This document shows positions 26,902 to 35,749 of a stretch of DNA of 64,000 bases, piece by piece (position 1 is the first letter of the stretch; the number at the start of each line of letters is the position of its first letter). The notes under the pieces are model-generated. The model worked only from the letters and a program-made list of their open reading frames with translations, had not been told where the DNA came from and did no database searches. This DNA is from an uncultured Azospirillum sp. Its GTDB lineage: Bacteria > Pseudomonadota > Alphaproteobacteria > Azospirillales > Azospirillaceae. The stretch is taken from the NCBI RefSeq assembly GCF_946480385.1, contig NZ_CAMLJP010000004.1, positions 1 through 64,000 of the forward strand. Direction: 5' to 3'. Position numbers and translations under genes: made by a program.

Positions 26902-27501
26902 ATGGCCGATATCGAGATGACGGATCTGGAACTGACGGGATCTGAGGAACGGGCGGGCGGCCTCGCCGCCCTGCCCGGCAACCTGATGATGTGGATCCTG
27001 ATCTTCAGCGAACTCGCGGTGTTCGGCGCCGCCTTCATCGGCTTCGCAATCGCCCGCGTGCTGGATCCGGCGATCTTCGCCGCGGGGCAGGCCCATCTGA
27101 ACGGCACGGCGGGAGCGCTGAACACCATGGTGCTGGTGACCAGCGGCTATCTGGCCGCCCGTGGCGTCGCCGCCGGCCGGCGCGGCGCCGTGGCGCAGGC
27201 GCGCCGGGCGATGGTGATGGCGGCGGCGGTCGGATCGGTGTTCCTGGCGGTGAAGGCGATGGAATATTCGGCGACGCTGGGCGCCGGCCTGACCATCGAC
27301 ACCAATACCTTCTTCACCCTCTATTTCCTGCTGACCGGCTTCCACGCCCTTCATGTGGTGCTGGGCATCGTCATCCTGCTGCTGGTCAGCCGGTCCGGCC
27401 CCGAGACGCTGGTGGAGAATCTGGAGACCGGGGCGGCCTTCTGGCACATGGTCGATCTGGTCTGGGTGATCCTCTATCCACTCGTCTATCTGATCCGCTG
27501 A
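26902..27501 (+). CDS. norE: NorE, cytochrome oxidase subunit III-like protein
   Basis: A protein of about 199 residues with five apparent membrane helices, related to cytochrome c oxidase subunit III. It shows NLMMWILIFSELAVFGAAF, KAMEYSATLGAGLTIDTNTF, HALHVVLGIV and AAFWHMVDLVWVILYPLVYL. NorE supports NO reductase activity but is not a catalytic subunit. I start at the ATG at 26902; a TTG six bases earlier is also possible. It is divergent from norC across the FNR/NNR box and 11 bases before the next gene. Confidence 0.88.
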   Translation: MADIEMTDLELTGSEERAGGLAALPGNLMMWILIFSELAVFGAAFIGFAIARVLDPAIFAAGQAHLNGTAGALNTMVLVTSGYLAARGVAAGRRGAVAQARRAMVMAAAVGSVFLAVKAMEYSATLGAGLTIDTNTFFTLYFLLTGFHALHVVLGIVILLLVSRSGPETLVENLETGAAFWHMVDLVWVILYPLVYLIR

Positions 27502-27512
27502 GGAGACCGGCC

Positions 27513-27815
27513 ATGATTTTTCTCAAGAAGCTCGACCGGCTGACGCTGTCGTGGCTGGTGCTGATCGGCCTGACCGCCGTCACCTTGCTGTTCGCCCGCC
27601 ATGGCGACGCGGGTGGCAGCGTCGGCATCGCCGGCGCGGCGCTGCTGCTGGTGCTGGCGGTGGCGAAGGGACGGGAAATCCTTCTGCATTACCTGGAATT
27701 GGACCAGGCCGGACCGGGCTGGCGGCTGGCGATGACCGGATGGCTGGTGCTGCTGTGCGGCGCCATTCTGCTGGTCACCGCGGCCGGCGCGCTGGGCTGG
27801 ATCGGGCCACACTGA
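27513..27815 (+). CDS. norF: NorF-like / oxidase subunit IV-like membrane protein
   Basis: A 100-residue protein with three hydrophobic helices (LTLSWLVLIGLTAVTLLFA, SVGIAGAALLLVLAVAKGRE, GWLVLLCGAILLVTAAGALG). The REILLHYLELDQAGPGWRL loop is typical of the small subunit IV-like proteins found after norE. The ATG follows a GAGGAGA ribosome site. It probably aids NorCB stability or activity. The symbol rests on position and fold class, since norF proteins are poorly conserved. Confidence 0.7.
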   Translation: MIFLKKLDRLTLSWLVLIGLTAVTLLFARHGDAGGSVGIAGAALLLVLAVAKGREILLHYLELDQAGPGWRLAMTGWLVLLCGAILLVTAAGALGWIGPH

Positions 27816-27837
27816 CTAAGGACCGAAGGACATCACC

Positions 27838-27993
27838 ATGACCGAAGCCAAGATTGGCCTGATCCTGACCAGCGTCGCCGTCATCGTGATGGCGGTGGCG
27901 CTCTACCGCCAGCGTGCGCTGGGACGCAACGGGCTGGTGACGGTGATCGCCGCCACCGCTGCCGTCTTCGCCGCGATGTTCTTCACCCAGTGA
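27838..27993 (+). CDS. 51-residue membrane peptide at the end of the norEF unit
   Basis: The ATG at 27838, spaced 22 bases after the previous stop, gives a protein with two hydrophobic helices: KIGLILTSVAVIVMAVALYR, then a basic RQRALGRNG turn and LVTVIAATAAVFAAMFFTQ. I do not recognise the family. Co-direction with norE and the norF-like gene suggests an accessory part of NO reduction. The two-helix hairpin with a basic loop is a plausible real protein rather than chance. Confidence 0.6.
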   Translation: MTEAKIGLILTSVAVIVMAVALYRQRALGRNGLVTVIAATAAVFAAMFFTQ

Positions 27994-27999
27994 TCCCAC

Positions 28000-28833
28000 T
28001 CACGCCGTCAACAGAGTCTCCACCAGTTCGGACTCCGGGGCCGCCAGATCATCGATGACGTCGAAGTGGTGGCGCCCCTCGGCCAGCCGCGGCGCAGTCG
28101 CCGCCCCCAACCCAAGCCAGACGTTGGCCAGCAGCTCCGTCTGGCGGACGAACTCCGGCCGCTCATCGGCCCCCACCCAGCAGGTGATGCCGGTGCCCGG
28201 CCGGGGACGCAGCAGCGCCGGGCTTTCCGCCACGGCCTCCGCCTCGTCCAGCCGCAGCGTCGCGTTCATGCGGGTGTTCAGCAGCGGGCGCAGGTCATGC
28301 AGGCCGCTGATCGAAACCACATGCTCCACCCGTGCCCGCACCGCTTCCGGCAGTGGAGCGTCGGCGCAGGCGAGCCGGCTGACCAGATGGCCGCCGGCGG
28401 AATGGCCGGTCAGGCGCAGCGGCCCGGCCTCCGCCTTCGCGATGGTTTCCACCGCCCGCGCCATCTGCCGGGTGATGCCGGCGATGCGGTTTTCCGGGCA
28501 GAGCGTGTAGCTTGGCATGGCAACCGCCCAGCCGCGCGCGAGCGGCCCGGCGGCCAGATGCGACCAGCGCCCCTTGTCGAACGCCATCCAGTAGCCGCCA
28601 TGGACAAAGACCACCGTTCCCTTGGGCGCCCCCTCCGGCCGGAACAGGTCGTAGCGCTCCCGTTCCGCCTCGCCATAGGGCAGGTCCAGCTCCGCCCGGC
28701 CGGCGCCGGCAATCTCCGCCCGGAAGGCGGCGGCCCGTTCGGCCCATTGCGCGGGGTAGGCGTCCCCACCGGGGATGTGGGCGCTGTTGCTGTAGGCGTC
28801 GTCCCAATCCGCGATCCTGTGCAATTCCGTCAA
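28000..28833 (-). CDS. Arylformamidase (alpha/beta-hydrolase type kynurenine formamidase)
   Basis: Hydrolyses N-formylkynurenine to kynurenine, the second step of tryptophan breakdown. The 277-residue alpha/beta hydrolase has the oxyanion motif [15 protein letters not shown], the nucleophile elbow TGHSAGGH and a late His in [11 protein letters not shown]. The start is a TTG at 28833 that overlaps the kynA stop as TTGA; no other start lies before the conserved region. It resembles the animal-type formamidase rather than the cyclase-fold bacterial KynB, so no symbol is given. Function follows from the kynU-kynA context. Confidence 0.85.
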   Translation of the reverse strand: MTELHRIADWDDAYSNSAHIPGGDAYPAQWAERAAAFRAEIAGAGRAELDLPYGEAERERYDLFRPEGAPKGTVVFVHGGYWMAFDKGRWSHLAAGPLARGWAVAMPSYTLCPENRIAGITRQMARAVETIAKAEAGPLRLTGHSAGGHLVSRLACADAPLPEAVRARVEHVVSISGLHDLRPLLNTRMNATLRLDEAEAVAESPALLRPRPGTGITCWVGADERPEFVRQTELLANVWLGLGAATAPRLAEGRHHFDVIDDLAAPESELVETLLTA

Positions 28834-29681
28834 AGCACCGTCCTCACCCGCCAGAGTTCCGGGAAAAGCTCTACCGCGAGCATGTTGCGCAGGTAGGAGA
28901 CGCCACCGGTCCCGCCGGTGCCGCGCTTGAAGCCGATCACCCGCTCCACCGTCGTGACATGGTTGAAGCGCCAGCGGCGGAAGTAATCCTCGAAATCCAC
29001 CAGCTTCTCGGCCAGTTCATAGAGAGGCCAATGGGTTTCGGGGGACTGGTAGATGACCCGCCACGCCTCGGTCACGCCATCGTTTGGCTGGTGGGTCTGC
29101 GACACGTCGCGCTCCAGCACCTCCGCCGGAACGGGAATGCCGTTGCGGGCGAGGAGGCGCAGCGCCTCGTCATACAGGCTGGGGCGGGACAGTTCCTGTT
29201 CCAGCAGGACATGGATTTCCGGGCGATGGGCGTGGGGACGCAGCATCGCCGGGTTGCGATTGCCCAGCAGGAATTCGATTTCCCGGTACTGGTAGGACTG
29301 GAAGCCGGAGGATTGGCCGAGATCGTCGCGGAATCGGGTGTATTCGCTGGGCGTCATCGTGCGCAGCACGTCCCAGGCCGAGTTCAGCTGTTCGAAGATG
29401 CGGGCGACGCGGGCCAGCATCTTGAATGCGGGCGACAGCCGGTCCTCGCGGATCGCCTCGCGGGCGGCGCGGATCTCGTAGACGGCCAGCCGCATCCACA
29501 GCTCCGATGTCTGGTGCTGGATGATGAACAGCATTTCGTCATGGGCGGTGGAACGCGGGATCTGCGCCCCCAGGATGCGGTCAAGCTGCAGATAGTCGCC
29601 GTAGGACATCCGCCCGTCGAAGGCCATCTGGGCGCCCTCGGACGCCGGGTCATAGGGCTTTGTCGTATCCTGCCCGCTCAT
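28830..29681 (-). CDS. kynA: Tryptophan 2,3-dioxygenase
   Basis: Haem enzyme opening the indole ring of L-tryptophan to N-formylkynurenine. The 283-residue protein shows [72 protein letters not shown] (proximal haem His region) and [13 protein letters not shown], all characteristic. Its ATG overlaps the kynU stop (ATGA). The order kynU-kynA-formamidase forms one operon. Confidence 0.96.
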   Translation of the reverse strand: MSGQDTTKPYDPASEGAQMAFDGRMSYGDYLQLDRILGAQIPRSTAHDEMLFIIQHQTSELWMRLAVYEIRAAREAIREDRLSPAFKMLARVARIFEQLNSAWDVLRTMTPSEYTRFRDDLGQSSGFQSYQYREIEFLLGNRNPAMLRPHAHRPEIHVLLEQELSRPSLYDEALRLLARNGIPVPAEVLERDVSQTHQPNDGVTEAWRVIYQSPETHWPLYELAEKLVDFEDYFRRWRFNHVTTVERVIGFKRGTGGTGGVSYLRNMLAVELFPELWRVRTVL

Positions 29682-30871
29682 GTCACAATCGCCTTCTTGT
29701 GGTATTCGGGCCGGTCCCAAAGCCCGCCGTCCATGATCTCTTTCAGCACGGCGACGGCGCCCCGCACCTCCGCCTCGCCGATGTAGAGCGGGGTGAAGCC
29801 GAAGCGCAGCACGTCGGGCGCACGGAAGTCACCGATCACGCCGCGGTCGATCAGCGCCTGCATGATGGCATAGCCCTGGGGGTGGCGGAACGACACCTGA
29901 CTGCCGCGCCGGTCGCCCTCGCGCGGGGAGGCCAGTTCCAGCATCGGGCACTGCGCCTCGACCAGTTCGATGAACAGGTCGCACAGCGCGATGGAGGCGC
30001 GGCGGATGTCGGCTATATCGACCTCGTCCCACACATCCAGAGCGGCGTCGAGCGCGGCCAGCGCGATGACCGGCGGGGTGCCGACGCGCATGCGCTCCAC
30101 CCCCGCGCCGGGACGATAGGAGGGATCGAAGGCGAAGGGCGCCTCGTGCCCCATCCAGCCGGACAGCGCCGGCCGCGCGGTTTCCGCATGCTGCGAGGCG
30201 ACATAGATGAAGGCCGGGGCGCCCGGCCCGCCATTGAGATACTTGTATGTGCAGCCGACGGCGAAATCGGCCCCGGCACCGGCCAGATCGACCGGCAGCG
30301 CCCCAGCGGAATGGGCGAGGTCCCACACCGTCACCGCGCCGGCCGCATGGGCCTTGGCGGTCAGCGCCGCCATGTCGTGCAGGCGGCCGGTCCGGTAATC
30401 GACCTGGGTCAGCATCAGCACGGCTACATCCTCGCCGATGTTCGCCTCGACCTCATTCGGCGCCACCACCTTCAGGACATGGCCACGGCCCAGCGTTTCG
30501 ATCAGCCCCTCCGCCATATAGAGGTCGGTGGGGAAGTTGCCGCTGTCGGACAGGATGACGCGTCGGTCGGGCCGCATTGCCAGGGCGGCGGCCAGCGCCT
30601 GATAGACCTTGATCGACAGGGTGTCGCCGACCACGACGCTGCCGTCCGGCGCGCCGATCAGCCGGGCGATGCGGTCGCCGACCTTGCGTGGCTGCACCAT
30701 CCAGCCGGCACTGTTCCAGCCGCGGATCAGCTGTCCGCCCCATTCATCCGCCAGGGTGCGGGCCACCCGCTCCTCCGCAGCGACCGGAAGCGGTCCCAGC
30801 GAGTTGCCGTCGAGATAGATCACCCCGTCCGGAATGCGGAAGCGGGCCCGGGTCTTCTGAAAATCGGTCAT
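29678..30871 (-). CDS. kynU: Kynureninase
   Basis: PLP enzyme cleaving kynurenine to anthranilate and alanine. The 397-residue fold-type I protein shows [54 protein letters not shown] and the PLP lysine in [16 protein letters not shown]. The ATG at 30871 has an AAGGAG ribosome site 11 bases upstream. It is the first gene of the kyn operon, divergent from the aromatic aminotransferase across a 183-base gap. Confidence 0.95.
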   Translation of the reverse strand: MTDFQKTRARFRIPDGVIYLDGNSLGPLPVAAEERVARTLADEWGGQLIRGWNSAGWMVQPRKVGDRIARLIGAPDGSVVVGDTLSIKVYQALAAALAMRPDRRVILSDSGNFPTDLYMAEGLIETLGRGHVLKVVAPNEVEANIGEDVAVLMLTQVDYRTGRLHDMAALTAKAHAAGAVTVWDLAHSAGALPVDLAGAGADFAVGCTYKYLNGGPGAPAFIYVASQHAETARPALSGWMGHEAPFAFDPSYRPGAGVERMRVGTPPVIALAALDAALDVWDEVDIADIRRASIALCDLFIELVEAQCPMLELASPREGDRRGSQVSFRHPQGYAIMQALIDRGVIGDFRAPDVLRFGFTPLYIGEAEVRGAVAVLKEIMDGGLWDRPEYHKKAIVT

Positions 30872-30950
30872 CGATCTGACTGCTCCTTCCCGGTGAAGGA
30901 TGCCCGGCAATCGATGGCTTTGCAAATCGTTGCGATGCTCAAGCGTATCA

Positions 30951-30967
30951 GACGAAATGATTTCATC
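30951..30967. promoter_or_regulatory. Candidate operator in the kynU-aminotransferase gap
   Basis: GACGAAATGATTTCATC is an inverted repeat (GAYGAAAT-N-ATTTCRTC, one mismatch between arms) lying between the two divergent units, about 80 bases before kynU and 88 before the aminotransferase. Lrp/AsnC regulators (KynR type) often control kyn genes and bind such AT-centred dyads; assignment to that family is a guess. Confidence 0.4.
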
Positions 30968-31054
30968 ATTGTCCCGGAGGCCGCGAAAGTGGAGGATCGC
31001 ACCGGCCGGATTTCACGGCCGCCCCCACCGCCACCAAGGACCGGACGAACCGCC

Positions 31055-32227
31055 ATGTTCAACACGCTTTCCCGCCAGCCCGACGACGCCCTGCTCGCCC
31101 TGATCGGGCTGTACAAACAGGATCCGCGGCCGGGCAAGGTCGATCTCGGCGTCGGGGTCTACCGTGACGAGGAGGGGCGCACCCCGGTCTTCCGCGCGGT
31201 CAAGGCGGCGGAACGGCTGCTGCTCGACGGGCAGGACAGCAAGTCCTACCTGGGGCTGGAAGGCGATGCCGGCTATCTGGAGCGGCTGTGGTCGCTGGTC
31301 GGCGGTGAGGCCGGGACGAAGGTCACCGCCGCCGGCGTGCAGACCCCCGGCGGATCGGGTGCGCTGCGTCTGGCCGCCGACCTCGTCCTGCGCGGCGGGT
31401 CGAAGCGCGTGCTGGTCGGCCAGCCGACCTGGCCCAACCATGTCGGCATCTTCGCCGCCGCCGGGCTGGAGGTGGTGAGCCATCCCTTCTTCGACACCGC
31501 CAGCCAGACCGTGCTGTTCGACCGCATGGTCGCGGCGTTCGAGGCGGCGCAGCCCGGCGACGTCGCCCTGCTGCACGGCAGTTGCCACAACCCGACGGGC
31601 GCGCCGCTGTCGCTCGACCAGTGGAAGACGATCGCCGCGGTGCTGGAGAAGCGCGGCGTGCTGCCGCTGGTCGACCTCGCCTATCAGGGCTTCGGCCGCG
31701 GGCTGGACGAGGATGCGGAGGGGCTGCGTTACCTGATCGGCGCCGTGCCGGAAACGCTGGTCGCGGTATCGTCGTCCAAGTCCTTCGGCCTCTACCGCGA
31801 GCGCACCGGCGCCATCTTCGCCGTCGCCGCCGCGCCGGCCGCCGCCGAGCTTGCCAAGTCCAACCTGATGGCGCTGGCCCGTACCAGCTATTCGATGCCG
31901 CCCGACCATGGTGCCGCCGTAGTCCGCACCATCCTGAGCGATGCCGCCCTGACCGCCGACTGGACCGCCGAACTGGACGGCATGCGCGCCCGCATCACCG
32001 GCATCCGCCGCAAGCTGGCCGCCGGGCTGGCCGGGGCCTTCCCCACCCTGACGGCGGTGGCGGAGCAGGAGGGCATGTTCTCCCTGCTGCCGCTGACCGA
32101 AGCGGAGGTGCTGCGCCTGCGCGCCGACCATGCCATCTACATGCCGACCTCCGGCCGCATCAACATCGCCGGCCTGAAAACGGCCGAGGTGGACGACGTG
32201 GTTGCGAAGTTCGTGGCTCTTCGCTGA
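31055..32227 (+). CDS. Aromatic amino acid / aspartate aminotransferase (fold I)
   Basis: A 390-residue PLP aminotransferase of the AspC/TyrB type. It shows DLGVGVYRDEEGRTPVF, QTPGGSGALRLAADL, LLHGSCHNPTGAPLS, the PLP lysine in SSSKSFGLYRERTG, and the substrate-carboxylate Arg in SGRINIAGL. It would transaminate aromatic amino acids or aspartate with 2-oxoglutarate. Divergence from the kyn operon raises the possibility of kynurenine or tryptophan as substrate, but sequence alone cannot decide. The ATG lies downstream of an AAGGA site. A YitT-family gene follows after 14 bases. Confidence 0.88.
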   Translation: MFNTLSRQPDDALLALIGLYKQDPRPGKVDLGVGVYRDEEGRTPVFRAVKAAERLLLDGQDSKSYLGLEGDAGYLERLWSLVGGEAGTKVTAAGVQTPGGSGALRLAADLVLRGGSKRVLVGQPTWPNHVGIFAAAGLEVVSHPFFDTASQTVLFDRMVAAFEAAQPGDVALLHGSCHNPTGAPLSLDQWKTIAAVLEKRGVLPLVDLAYQGFGRGLDEDAEGLRYLIGAVPETLVAVSSSKSFGLYRERTGAIFAVAAAPAAAELAKSNLMALARTSYSMPPDHGAAVVRTILSDAALTADWTAELDGMRARITGIRRKLAAGLAGAFPTLTAVAEQEGMFSLLPLTEAEVLRLRADHAIYMPTSGRINIAGLKTAEVDDVVAKFVALR

Positions 32228-32241
32228 GGGGACCAACGACC

Positions 32242-32871
32242 ATGGCCGCGACCATCCAGGCCCCGCCCGCCGCGGTGGAGCGTCACCAGCTGTATGAAGA
32301 CGCGCTCGCCATGCTGATGGGCACGCTGTTCATCGCGCTGGGCATGTTGATCTATTCCAAGACGATGCTGCTGACCGGCAGCACCGCCGGTTTGGCGCTG
32401 CTGCTGAGCTACGTCACCAAGGTTCAGTTCGGCATCATCTTCTTCGCGATCAACCTGCCCTTCTACTGGCTGGCCTGGAAGCGGCTGGGCTGGCAGTTCA
32501 CGTCGCGCACCTTCATCGCCGTGGCGCTGGTGACGCTGTTCTCGCGGCTGACAGACCAGTGGGTGGGCTTCACCCATCTGGACCCGGTCTATGCCACGGT
32601 GGTGGGCAGCGGCCTGTGCGGCACCGGCCTCCTGATGCTGTTCCGCCACCGCACCGGCCTGGGTGGCGTCAACATCCTGGCGATCTATCTGCAGGAGCGC
32701 TACGGCATCCGCGCCGGCTATTTCCAGCTCGGCGTCGACCTCGCCATCCTGGCCGGCGCCTTCTTCGTGCTGGCGCCGGACCGGCTGCTGCTGTCGATCC
32801 TGGGGGCCGTCATCGTCAACATCACACTGGCGATCAACCACAAGCCGGGGCGTTATCTCGGCATCAGTTGA
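32242..32871 (+). CDS. YitT family membrane protein
   Basis: A 209-residue protein with five to six membrane helices, beginning DALAMLMGTLFIALGMLIYS. It has the family's glycine-rich KTMLLTGSTAGLALLLSYVT and FRHRTGLGGVNILAIYLQE loop. YitT-like (DUF161) proteins have no firmly known role; some are linked to amino acid or metabolite transport. It is probably cotranscribed with the aminotransferase (14-base gap). A second, diverged YitT protein lies near 61.3 kb. Confidence 0.85.
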   Translation: MAATIQAPPAAVERHQLYEDALAMLMGTLFIALGMLIYSKTMLLTGSTAGLALLLSYVTKVQFGIIFFAINLPFYWLAWKRLGWQFTSRTFIAVALVTLFSRLTDQWVGFTHLDPVYATVVGSGLCGTGLLMLFRHRTGLGGVNILAIYLQERYGIRAGYFQLGVDLAILAGAFFVLAPDRLLLSILGAVIVNITLAINHKPGRYLGIS

Positions 32872-32899
32872 GGCGTGGTGCGCTGCGGGCGCTGGACAT

Positions 32900-33373
<474 letters not shown>

Positions 33374-33613
33374 CACGATAGAGTTCCTTCCATAAGCATC
33401 GAACAACTGCCGGCGGCACGGTGCATGCCAAAACTTAACGCCGTCTCAACATTTCCCGCCGGATCCTGTGACCTGGGTCGGCATTGGCGACCGCTGACCA
33501 TTTCCATGGAACCGGGCGTCCGGCATTGCGGCTGGCAATATTGACGTTTGGCATTGGCATCGTCTAGATCGGCCGGCCTTGCAAAGTGGGCATGGCGCAA
33601 ACGGGGTGTGGCG

Positions 33614-35020
33614 ATGAGCGCGCGGATCGGCAGCAAGGTGATCGGTAGCACGATGACGGCGACGGGCGAGCGGCGGCGGCTCAGCCTGCTTTTCAGGTCC
33701 CTGTCCGGCCGCCATGCCGATGTGGCGACGATGCGGCTGCCCACCGCCCGTGCGGTTCTGCTGCGGTTGGCGGGCGCCGCCCTGTTCCTGGCGCTGGCGG
33801 TCGGCGGCATCGCCTTTCTGGTCGAGGTCGAGATCGCCGACGGCCGGGTCGTCGAACTGGCGCGGGAGGAATCGGCGGCTTTCCTGACCGAAGCCCGCTC
33901 CTCGCTCGCGGCCGGCGCCGCCGATGCGGATTTGGAGTCGTCGCTCCAGCGCTTCATGGCCAGCCGCAACGGACTGCGCCTGAACCATGGCGACGGCCAT
34001 TTCATCGTCGCGGAGCTATATGCACCGGACCAGCACAAGACTGCCGAATATGTCGCACCTGGCGCGGAATGGGCGGAACAGCGCCTGTCCGCCACCCGGC
34101 ACGGTTTCCCCGTCGACGGCGATGCGATCTACGACCGCTTCACGCTGGACGGGCACATCTTCATCCAGACGATGGAGCCGCTGCTGGATTCCGACGGCCG
34201 GCTGCTCGGCTATTTCGAAAGCGTCTTCCAGCTCTCCGCCCGCCGGTCGCACGAGATCCTGCGGGACACCGCCACGGTGGTCGCGGTGTCGTCGTTGTCG
34301 GTGCTGGGGACGGCGCTCGTGCTGCTGCCGATCTTCGGAGCCTACAACCGCGGCATCCTGCGGCTGTCGCGCGGTCTGCTCGACGCCAACATCGGCATGC
34401 TGACCGCGCTGGGCAGCGCCATCGCCAAGCGCGACAGCGACACCAACGCCCATAATTACCGGGTGACGGTGCTGGCCATCCGGCTGGCCGAGGCGCTGGG
34501 GCTGGAGGATGCGGCGATCCGGCAACTGGTGAAGGGCGCCTTCCTGCACGATGTCGGCAAGATCGCCATTCCCGACAGCATCCTGCTGAAACCCGGCAAG
34601 CTGGATGCCGAGGAGTTCGCGGTGATGAAGACCCATGTCGTCCATGGGCTGGACATCGTCGGCTCGTCCGACTGGCTGGCCGATGCGGCCGACGTGGTCG
34701 GCGGCCATCATGAAAAGTTCGACGGGTCGGGCTATCCGCGCGGGCTGAAGGGCGAGGCGATTCCGATTGCCGCCCGCATCTTCGCCGTCGCCGACGTGTT
34801 CGACGCCCTCACCTCCCGACGCCCCTACAAGGAGCCGATGTCCTACGCCACCACCATGGGCATCCTCGCCGATGGCGCCGGCAAGCATTTCGACCCGGTG
34901 GTGCTCGCCCGCTTTACTGTGATCGCTGCCGGCCTGCACGAACGGCTGACCGCCCTTGGCGACCACGGCGTGCGGGACGAATTGCGCGGGCTGGTGATGC
35001 GCTATTTCAAGCTGGCCTGA
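33614..35020 (+). CDS. Membrane HD-GYP domain c-di-GMP phosphodiesterase
   Basis: About 468 residues: an N-terminal helix (AGAALFLALAVGGIAFLVEV), a periplasmic sensor-like region (~180 residues), a second helix (VVAVSSLSVLGTALVLLPIFG), and a cytoplasmic HD-GYP domain. Visible motifs are AHNYRV, AFLHDVGKIAIPDSILLKPG, HVVHGLDIV, GHHEKFDGSGYPRGLKG and VADVFDALTSRRPYKEPM, complete for metal binding and the GYP signature. HD-GYP enzymes hydrolyse c-di-GMP, so it could lower the signal read by PelD. The start is uncertain; the ATG at 33614 follows a GGGGTGTGG run, and another lies at 33653. Confidence 0.9.
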   Translation: MSARIGSKVIGSTMTATGERRRLSLLFRSLSGRHADVATMRLPTARAVLLRLAGAALFLALAVGGIAFLVEVEIADGRVVELAREESAAFLTEARSSLAAGAADADLESSLQRFMASRNGLRLNHGDGHFIVAELYAPDQHKTAEYVAPGAEWAEQRLSATRHGFPVDGDAIYDRFTLDGHIFIQTMEPLLDSDGRLLGYFESVFQLSARRSHEILRDTATVVAVSSLSVLGTALVLLPIFGAYNRGILRLSRGLLDANIGMLTALGSAIAKRDSDTNAHNYRVTVLAIRLAEALGLEDAAIRQLVKGAFLHDVGKIAIPDSILLKPGKLDAEEFAVMKTHVVHGLDIVGSSDWLADAADVVGGHHEKFDGSGYPRGLKGEAIPIAARIFAVADVFDALTSRRPYKEPMSYATTMGILADGAGKHFDPVVLARFTVIAAGLHERLTALGDHGVRDELRGLVMRYFKLA

Positions 35021-35026
35021 GCCGGC

Positions 35027-35659
35027 TCAAGCGGTGAGGCCGCGCAGGAACAGGTCCACCGCCTTGTCGACGAAGGCGTGGCGCTCCTCCTCCGTCGGTG
35101 CGGGGCAGAGGCCGAGCACAAGCTGGCAATAGGCGCCGCCCTGCATGGCGGCCAGGAACTGACGGGCGACGAAGGCGGGGTCGTCGGTGGCGATCACCCC
35201 GCGCTCGGCCAGCCGGGTGAACAAGGCGACGAAATTGGCGATGCCCTGCTCCGGCCCCGCCTGGAAATAGAGCTGGGCGGCAAGCGGCATCCGCGTCGCC
35301 TCCCCCACCACCGCCTGATGGACACGGATCGCCGCATCCGACCACAGCAGATCGGTGAAGCGGCGGCCAACCTGGACCAGGACCTCGCGCAACGGCAGTC
35401 CGTCGAACATCTCCGGCGCAAAGCGCAGGCCGCGCCGCTCGCATTCGGCAGAGATCACCGCGGTGTAAAGCTCTTCCTTCGATGGAAAGCGGGTGTAGAG
35501 GGTGGTCTTGGACACCCGCGCCTGCTGCGCCACCTGATCCATCGACGTGGCGGCATAGCCAAGCTCCAGAAACACCTCCCGCGCGGCGGCGACGATCTGT
35601 TCCGCCTTCGCATCATGGGATGCGGACGGATGAGACGCTTTTTGCTCCGATGACTGCAC
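35027..35659 (-). CDS. TetR-family repressor of the RND efflux unit
   Basis: A 210-residue regulator with an N-terminal TetR helix-turn-helix (AEQIVAAAREVFLELGYAAT, then MDQVAQQARVSKTTLYTRFP) and a helical ligand-binding part. No ATG precedes the DNA-binding domain. The GTG at 35659 is the only reasonable start and abuts the palindrome taken as operator. It is divergent from the RND operon, the usual arrangement for a local repressor, and converges tail to tail with the HD-GYP gene (six-base gap). The inducing ligand is unknown. Confidence 0.87.
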   Translation of the reverse strand: MQSSEQKASHPSASHDAKAEQIVAAAREVFLELGYAATSMDQVAQQARVSKTTLYTRFPSKEELYTAVISAECERRGLRFAPEMFDGLPLREVLVQVGRRFTDLLWSDAAIRVHQAVVGEATRMPLAAQLYFQAGPEQGIANFVALFTRLAERGVIATDDPAFVARQFLAAMQGGAYCQLVLGLCPAPTEEERHAFVDKAVDLFLRGLTA

Positions 35660-35675
35660 TGAACTGTACCGTTCA
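35660..35675. promoter_or_regulatory. Candidate TetR operator and RND promoter region
   Basis: TGAACTGTACCGTTCA is a dyad (TGAAC/GTTCA arms) directly next to the tetR start codon. A TTGACG -35-like element begins at 35679, with TAGGAC 17 bases on as a possible -10 for the efflux genes. A second partly similar element, GATACAGTCCAGTCCAGT, lies at about 35719-35736. Repressor binding here would block both genes. Confidence 0.5.
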
Positions 35676-35749
35676 CTCTTGACGTGGGATGGGTGCCGGA
35701 GTAGGACGGTAGCAGTACGATACAGTCCAGTCCAGTGGGGAGACGTGGT

